Shown here: one piece after another, positions 58,761 to 64,000 of the stretch
Layout: each line of letters begins with the position of its first letter
Numbering within the stretch: the first letter of the stretch is position 1
Assembly: GCF_900156885.1 (NCBI RefSeq)
Contig: NZ_FTOY01000011.1
Location: 610,501-674,500, forward strand
Source of the DNA: Limosilactobacillus caccae
Lineage (GTDB): Bacteria; Bacillota; Bacilli; Lactobacillales; Lactobacillaceae
Length of the DNA stretch: 64,000 nucleotides
Direction of reading: 5' to 3'
The notes under the pieces: generated by a model
What the model saw: only the letters and a program-made list of their open reading frames with translations
The model's database searches: none
What the model was told of the DNA's origin: nothing
Made by a program: the position numbers and the translations under genes

Positions 58761-60182
58761 CTAGTCAATTGTCTTAACACGCATCATGTTAGTTGCGCCT
58801 GGTACACCCAGTGGAACACCGGCAACGATGATGATCTTTTCACCCTTCTTAGCGAAACCGTGTTCTACGGCTTCCTTAGCGGCTAAGTCAAACATCGTAT
58901 CAGTGTCAGTGATTTCATCAACAACGAATGGTTGAACACCCCAGTTAATCATCAAACCGCGTTCAACACGTTCGTTTGGTGTCAAGGCAACGATGTCAGC
59001 GTTTGGACGGTACTTAGAAATCATCTTGGCAGTGTAACCAGATGCAGTGTAGGCTACGATAGTGTGGATGTCTAAGTCCTTAGCAGCATTAGCAACTGCT
59101 GAACCGATGGTTTCGGTAACGTCTGACTTGTCCCAGTCAAAAGTTTCAGTACCGAATTCCCAAAGGTGGTTTTCAGCCTTGATGTCGATGTCGTTCATCA
59201 TTGAAACTGATTCTACTGGGTAGTCACCGTTAGCACTTTCACCAGAAAGCATCGTTGCGTCAGTACCGTCAAATACGGCGTTAGCAACGTCAGATACTTC
59301 GGCACGAGTTGGCCGTGGGTTTTCTTGCATGGAGTCAAGCATTTGGGTAGCAGTAATAACTGGCTTACCTAATTCGTTACAACGCTTGATCATGTGCTTT
59401 TGAACGATTGGCACATTTTGGGCTGGAATTTCAACACCCATGTCACCACGAGGTACCATCAAACCATCAGAAACTTCGATGATTTCTTCAAAGTTGTCGA
59501 TACCTTCTTGAGATTCAATCTTAGGGAAGATTTGAACGTCTTCCATGTTCTTTTCCTTGAGAAGTTCACGGATATCAAGAACATCTTGGGCCTTCCGAAC
59601 AAATGAAGCTGAGATGTAGTTGATCTTGTTGTCCAAACCGAAACGAATGTCACTGCTGTCCTTTTCAGTGATTCCTGGTAAGTTGATTGATACACCAGGA
59701 GCGTTAACACCCTTCCGAGAACCAAGAACACCACGGTTTAATACGTGACAAACAAGTTCCTTGTTTGCATCGTCCTTTTCATCAATAACCATGTCGATTA
59801 AACCATCATCAAAGAGAACGTGGCCACCTACATGAGTATCATCGTATAAGCCTGGGTAGGTAACGGCAATCTTGTCGTGAGTACCTTCAAGAGATGCGTC
59901 CATTGAGATACGAACCTTGTCACCAATTTCGTATTGGATCTTACCTTCTTTTTCAACAGTAGTCCGAATTTCGGCACCCTTAGTATCAAGCATGAGACCA
60001 ACGTGCTTACCAGTAATTTCTTCGGCCTTGTGGACGTTTTGAATCCGGCCCAAGTGTTCTGGGTGGTCACCATGTGAGAAGTTGAAACGGAAGATGTTAG
60101 CTCCCGCATTGATCAACTTAACGATCGTATCAACATCAGTACTTGCAGGACCAAGCGTACTTACAATCTTGGTTTTCTTCAT
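58761..60182 (-). CDS. pyk: Pyruvate kinase
   Basis: 473 residues. Motifs are TLGPAS (about 9-14), NFSHGDHPEH (about 34-43), the active-site KIESQEGIDNFEEI (about 221-234), VPRGDMGVEIP and ATQMLDSM (about 278-285). The C-terminal allosteric domain ends at VKTID; the extra PEP-utiliser-like domain seen in about 590-residue Firmicute enzymes is absent. It converts phosphoenolpyruvate to pyruvate, making ATP. Its 5' region has AAAGGAG about 9 nt before the ATG and an inverted repeat. dnaE lies upstream, but no pfkA is present between them. Confidence 0.97.
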   Translation of the reverse strand: MKKTKIVSTLGPASTDVDTIVKLINAGANIFRFNFSHGDHPEHLGRIQNVHKAEEITGKHVGLMLDTKGAEIRTTVEKEGKIQYEIGDKVRISMDASLEGTHDKIAVTYPGLYDDTHVGGHVLFDDGLIDMVIDEKDDANKELVCHVLNRGVLGSRKGVNAPGVSINLPGITEKDSSDIRFGLDNKINYISASFVRKAQDVLDIRELLKEKNMEDVQIFPKIESQEGIDNFEEIIEVSDGLMVPRGDMGVEIPAQNVPIVQKHMIKRCNELGKPVITATQMLDSMQENPRPTRAEVSDVANAVFDGTDATMLSGESANGDYPVESVSMMNDIDIKAENHLWEFGTETFDWDKSDVTETIGSAVANAAKDLDIHTIVAYTASGYTAKMISKYRPNADIVALTPNERVERGLMINWGVQPFVVDEITDTDTMFDLAAKEAVEHGFAKKGEKIIIVAGVPLGVPGATNMMRVKTID

Positions 60183-60212
60183 AAATGAATCTCTCCTTTT
60201 GCATTAATGCAT

Positions 60213-60231
60213 CAATTGCGATTTGCAATTG
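60213..60231 (-). promoter_or_regulatory. Inverted repeat in the pyk leader
   Basis: CAATTGC (60213-60219), 5-nt spacer, GCAATTG (60225-60231), 31 nt upstream of the pyk start codon and adjacent to GTATAC. Possible operator or leader hairpin; not a clear cre. Confidence 0.4.
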
Positions 60232-60375
60232 TATACCTCTTTTGCACACTGTTATGATAGCACTTTTCAAATAGAGTGTCTGTATTTTTTGCTTAAAAGT
60301 TCACAAGAAACCGCTATCATCGGCAAATCGCTCACTTTCTCTAATTTGATTTTAATTATTAGTCGCGACATTGCC

Positions 60376-63300
60376 TCAGGATAAGTCTTGCAAGACTACA
60401 TTTGACGGTCCGAATAGTTCCCCTAACAGCTCTTTTGTCCTATCATCATTTTTTAACCATTGCCATTGTGCCAGCATAAACTTCTTATCGCTTGCCGGGT
60501 AGAAAAGGATTACTGGTACTGGCCCATGCTGGGTATTAGCAATTTCTTTCAGGCGGTTGCTAGTATCGTCATTATCCTTTTCCGGCATCACCCGTAGCAC
60601 CCACCGCTGGTGCGGCAGATACCGCTGCCGTTCTTGCTGGGCATCGGTAAGCTGGTTAACGATAAGCTGCATCCCCCGCCCTGCTCGGTTTTCCGCCTTC
60701 CCGCGAACGACAAGAACCCTGTTCGGCGCAAGCAAATCGCGCATATGCTGGTACTGGCGAGGAAAAATCGTTAAATCAAGCGTCCCCGTCTCATCGCTCG
60801 CCGAAACAAAGGCCATTTCACGGTGGTCCTTTTTCGTGTGGATCGTTTTGACATGATTAGTCAGCAGGATGATGACGACTTCCATCCCTGGCTGGAGTTG
60901 GCTGACTTTTACAGTACCGAGGCGGTGGCCCAACTGTTGGTATTGGCTCACTGGATGACCAGAGAGGTAAACACCCAGGTACTCATTTTCCTTTGTTAAC
61001 CGCGTAATCAAGGGGAATTCTTTTCTTTCTTCAATCGCGGTTTGCAAGCTCGGATCACCCTCAAAACTTGCCAGGTCACCAAATAATTCAATTCCAGAAA
61101 TCAGTTTGGGAAGGGCGTTAATCATTTCAGCACGGTTATAGCCAAGGCGGTCAAATGCACCGCTGTAGACCAGTGGCTCCAGCAACTCCGTCTTTTGCCA
61201 CTTATCGGGCATGCGGGCAATAAAATTCCGCAGGTCCGTAAAATCACCATTTTGCTCCCGTTCCTTAATAATCGCTGTAATGAAGTCGCGCCGCATCCCC
61301 TTAATTGCAGCAAGGCCAAAATAGACGGTCCCCTTATTCAAGGTAAAACCAGCATCGCTGATATTAATCCGTGGCCCCCGGACTTCAACTCCCCGCCGCC
61401 GGGCATCTTCAACGTGACGTTTCAACTTTTCAACGTTCGTCTCAGCATTCATTAATGCCGTGAAGAACTCGGCGGGATAGTGTCCCTTTAGGTAGGCCAT
61501 TTCAAAAGCCATCTTCGAATATGCAACAGCGTGCGAGCGGTTAAAGCCGTAGTTTGCGAAACGGTCAATATATTCAAAGACTTGCTGGACAACTTCTGGT
61601 GAATAGCCGCGTTCAACCGCTCCTTGTAAAAACTTCGTCCGCATTTGCTCCATCGTCTGTTGCTTTTTCTTACTCATCGCCCGCCGCAATAAGTCGGCTT
61701 CACCCAGCGTAAAACCAGCCATCGCTGAGGCCAACTGCATTACCTGCTCTTGATAAACTAAAATCCCGTAAGTGGCCCCCAGGATCGGTGCTAATGACTT
61801 ATCCGGTAAGCTGACCTTTTCTTGGCCCTTTTTCCGGGCAATAAAATGGGGAATATTTTCCATCGGGCCTGGCCGGTAAAGAGCGTTAACCGCGACAATG
61901 TCTTCAAAACTTGTCGGGTGGAGGTTTATCAAGACCTGGCGAATTCCACTAGATTCAAACTGGAAGACGCCCCCCGTTTCACCACGCTGAAACAGTTGCA
62001 TGGTGACTGGATCCGCGAGTGAGATATGCTGGAGGTCAAAATCAGGGGTGATTTGCCGAACGGCCTGCATCGTGTTATCCATAATCGATAGGTTCTTTAG
62101 CCCCAGGAAATCCATCTTTAACAACCCCAACGCCTCAACGGTATCTTTAGGGAACTGGGTCATCAATAGCCCATCACTCCCGTTTTGGAGGGGAACAATC
62201 TCGTGCAGGGGCTCTTCGGAAAGGACGACCCCTGCCGCATGGATCGAATAGTGGCGTGGCAGCCCTTCTAACTGCTGGGCAACCTTGATCAGCAACTGGT
62301 ATTTCGGGTTATCATCTAGCAAGTTATTGAGGCGTTGTGACTCAGCAAGGGCCTGCTTAAGGGTCACGTGAAGCCCATGCGGCAAGGAAGCGGTAATGCT
62401 TTCCGTTTCATACCGTGACAGGCCAAAGACCCGGCTGACATCCCGCACAACTTGCTTTGCGGCCAAGGTCCCAAAGGTAATAATCTGGGCAACCCGCCGG
62501 TGACCATATTTTTGGTGAACATATTGCAACACCTCATTACGTCGGTTATCAGGAATATCAAGGTCAATATCCGGCATCTGGGCACGCTCGGGATTGAGAA
62601 ACCGTTCAAACAAGAGGTCGTACTCCAGGGGGTCGACTTCCGTAATCGCCAATGCATAGGCAACTAACGAGCCAGCAGCTGACCCTCGCCCGGGATCAGT
62701 CGTAATCTTTTGCTGGTGGGCAAAGTTCATCACGTCCCAGACAATCAGGAAATAATCATCAAAGCCCATTTCATGGATGACTTTTAATTCCATTGCTAAG
62801 CGCTGTTGGTAGTCTTGTAATGTCTTATGGGGAGCAACCCGTCGTTTTTTGAGTCCAGCAATACACAGGTGGCGTAAATACTCCTGCGAATTTTGTCCGG
62901 CTGGTGTTTGGTAGTGTGGCAGTACCGGCGAACGAAATTTCAGGCTAACGTTACAATTAGCAACCACTTCTGCGGTCTTATCGACTGCCATCGCAAGGTC
63001 AGCGTCACGGTAACTTTTAATCACCTGCTGGCAATCTTTTAAATAGTCCTCCCCTAGCCGCCGTGCCTGTTCAGCGGGGTCTTTTAACTCAACCCCGGCG
63101 CCAATCGCCTGAAGCACCCGACTAGCAAAGAGGTCTTCTGGATTGAGATAATCAACCGGTGAACTGGCGACGATTGCCAGTCCCTGCTGGTCGGCATACT
63201 GCTTAATTGTCGTCAGCTGGACGTGGTCGAGGTCTGGATTAACCCCGATTAATAAGCTGTCAGTATCGCTTAGTTGGTGAAGCTCATGTAAAATTGGCTG

Positions 63301-63720
63301 CTGCTGGGCAATGATGCTCAAAAGAGTGCTCTGCGGCGGAATGACGATGTAAAGGTCACCCAACAGCGGCTTGATCTCCGCAACTGCCAGGGGTAATTGG
63401 GTATGCTCCTTTGTCTGGTGAAGGGTCGACAAGTCCATTAGGTGCTGGTAGCCTTGCTGGTTCTTGGCAAGAAAAAGCAAGCGTAACTTATTGCCATCCA
63501 CATTATTAAGGGCAATTACCAGCTGCAGGCCAATCAGCGGCTTAATTCCCGCTGCCGTCGCCGCATTATAAAAGTCAACCGCGCCATATAATACATTCTC
63601 ATCGGTTAGCGCTAACGCCTGGTAACCACGCTTCTTGGCCGTTTGCACTAAATCATCAATCTTAGTTGGGCTCTTCAATAAACTATAACTGCTTTTGACA
63701 TCTAACGGTGCAAATTCCAC
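60376..63720 (-). CDS. dnaE: DNA polymerase III subunit alpha (DnaE)
   Basis: 1114 residues. An N-terminal PHP domain (LLKSPTKIDDLVQTAKKRGYQALALTDE) lacks several metal residues, as in Gram-positive DnaE. The catalytic acidic motif PDIDLDIPD is at about 381-389, with GRGSAAGSLVAYAL just before it. FNRSHAVAYSKMAFEMAYLK and a C-terminal OB-fold (VIILLTNHVKTIH) follow. No 3'-5' exonuclease domain is present, so this is DnaE, the primer-extending polymerase beside PolC. ATG 63720 has GAGGTGAAG upstream. A 193-nt gap separates it from pyk. Confidence 0.96.
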   Translation of the reverse strand: MEFAPLDVKSSYSLLKSPTKIDDLVQTAKKRGYQALALTDENVLYGAVDFYNAATAAGIKPLIGLQLVIALNNVDGNKLRLLFLAKNQQGYQHLMDLSTLHQTKEHTQLPLAVAEIKPLLGDLYIVIPPQSTLLSIIAQQQPILHELHQLSDTDSLLIGVNPDLDHVQLTTIKQYADQQGLAIVASSPVDYLNPEDLFASRVLQAIGAGVELKDPAEQARRLGEDYLKDCQQVIKSYRDADLAMAVDKTAEVVANCNVSLKFRSPVLPHYQTPAGQNSQEYLRHLCIAGLKKRRVAPHKTLQDYQQRLAMELKVIHEMGFDDYFLIVWDVMNFAHQQKITTDPGRGSAAGSLVAYALAITEVDPLEYDLLFERFLNPERAQMPDIDLDIPDNRRNEVLQYVHQKYGHRRVAQIITFGTLAAKQVVRDVSRVFGLSRYETESITASLPHGLHVTLKQALAESQRLNNLLDDNPKYQLLIKVAQQLEGLPRHYSIHAAGVVLSEEPLHEIVPLQNGSDGLLMTQFPKDTVEALGLLKMDFLGLKNLSIMDNTMQAVRQITPDFDLQHISLADPVTMQLFQRGETGGVFQFESSGIRQVLINLHPTSFEDIVAVNALYRPGPMENIPHFIARKKGQEKVSLPDKSLAPILGATYGILVYQEQVMQLASAMAGFTLGEADLLRRAMSKKKQQTMEQMRTKFLQGAVERGYSPEVVQQVFEYIDRFANYGFNRSHAVAYSKMAFEMAYLKGHYPAEFFTALMNAETNVEKLKRHVEDARRRGVEVRGPRINISDAGFTLNKGTVYFGLAAIKGMRRDFITAIIKEREQNGDFTDLRNFIARMPDKWQKTELLEPLVYSGAFDRLGYNRAEMINALPKLISGIELFGDLASFEGDPSLQTAIEERKEFPLITRLTKENEYLGVYLSGHPVSQYQQLGHRLGTVKVSQLQPGMEVVIILLTNHVKTIHTKKDHREMAFVSASDETGTLDLTIFPRQYQHMRDLLAPNRVLVVRGKAENRAGRGMQLIVNQLTDAQQERQRYLPHQRWVLRVMPEKDNDDTSNRLKEIANTQHGPVPVILFYPASDKKFMLAQWQWLKNDDRTKELLGELFGPSNVVLQDLS

Positions 63721-63784
63721 TTACCTTCACCTCTCAATCAAATTATACCAAAACATTTTATCAACAGGAAAATATCGGCAGGGC

Positions 63785-63814
63785 TTTCAAATGTTACAAT
63801 AAATATGCTAAAAT
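63785..63814 (+). promoter_or_regulatory. Putative promoter of the DUF2929 gene
   Basis: TTTCAA (63785-63790), 18-nt spacer, TAAAAT (63809-63814) with an extended TG two bases before it. Confidence 0.4.
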
Positions 63815-63844
63815 TATTATATGACTTCAAAGGGGATGACCAAC

Positions 63845-64000
63845 ATGAAAGTTCTGACAAAGAATATCGTTGCCGCTATTTGGGCAGTTATTCTTGGTGA
63901 GGTCCTAGCTTACATTACTAGTCAACTAGAATCAATGACACCAAATTACACGATCGTCGCTGTGGTTGCAGTTATTATGGGGTTGATCGTTGTTAACTGC
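63845..64000 (+). CDS. DUF2929 family membrane protein, partial
   Basis: The first 52 residues are in the window; the gene runs off the right edge. The start MKVLTKNIVAAIWAVILGEVLAYI and TSQLESMTP..., followed by a second hydrophobic helix (YTIVAVVAVIMGLIVVN), match the DUF2929 family, a two-helix small membrane protein commonly divergent from dnaE in Firmicutes. AAAGGGGATG serves as SD about 9 nt before the ATG. Function is unknown. Confidence 0.8.
   Translation, partial: MKVLTKNIVAAIWAVILGEVLAYITSQLESMTPNYTIVAVVAVIMGLIVVNC

Noticed and set aside
1-64000. CRISPR arrays, tRNA or rRNA genes, prophage
   Set aside because: No regularly spaced repeats, cloverleaf-like sequences or phage genes were seen when reading both strands.

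Overview
The window reads as a chromosomal segment of a low-to-mid GC Gram-positive bacterium of the Lactobacillaceae, most likely an obligately heterofermentative species (Limosilactobacillus-like). This is an inference from gene content and order. The right half carries the Firmicute block dnaE-pyk-cvfB-xerD-ribT-scpA-scpB-rluB-ribU-ypbB-recQ-cmk-rpsA-der-hup-TPR-cca. pyk follows dnaE directly, with no pfkA between them, as expected for a lineage that uses the phosphoketolase pathway. A gluconate locus, an R-specific alcohol dehydrogenase, an acetoin/diacetyl reductase and a GH31 glycosidase fit the same picture. I see no tRNA, rRNA, CRISPR array or prophage.

Left region (1-16.5 kb, accessory metabolism). 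Two paralogous membrane-anchored proteins of unknown function lie at the left; one is cut by the window edge and the other is a pseudogene. Between and after them are an Rpn/PD-(D/E)XK nuclease, an R-specific SDR alcohol dehydrogenase, two small orphan genes, an acetoin-reductase-type SDR, a GH31 glycosidase and a divergent zinc-free MDR oxidoreductase. The gluconate locus follows: gluconokinase, GntP permease, a diacylglycerol-kinase-like lipid kinase, a LacI regulator and a second gluconokinase. Several promoters here carry cre-like operators.

Middle region (16.5-31 kb). An envelope operon encodes a multi-TM protein, a TPM-domain protein and an M48 peptidase with a damaged zinc motif. It is followed by ppaC, a NUDIX gene without an obvious start codon, a DUF1836 regulator, a degV gene, parE-parC behind a LexA-like box, plsY, and a complete ISL3-family insertion sequence with an 8-bp target duplication.

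Right region (31-64 kb, housekeeping, almost all on the minus strand). In transcriptional order on that strand the genes are dnaE, pyk, cvfB, a xerD-like gene that has lost three of six catalytic residues, ribT, scpA, scpB, rluB, a candidate structured RNA, an FMN riboswitch with ribU, ypbB, recQ, a ypbE-like gene without LysM, cmk, rpsA, der, hup, a TPR gene, cca, an ABC-F gene, thyA, folA, a second degV, ypmR, ypmS, yozE, rbgA, rnhB, dprA, topA and an aldose-1-epimerase. trhA and the start of a DUF2929 gene at the right edge are on the plus strand.

The most unusual observations are a recurring promoter / short leader / intrinsic terminator / start-codon layout in front of several envelope genes, the degenerate XerD in the scpAB operon, the HEXXT M48 protein, the NUDIX gene start, the structured RNA beside rluB, and the ypbE-like protein with a Tyr/Asn/Gly tail instead of LysM.
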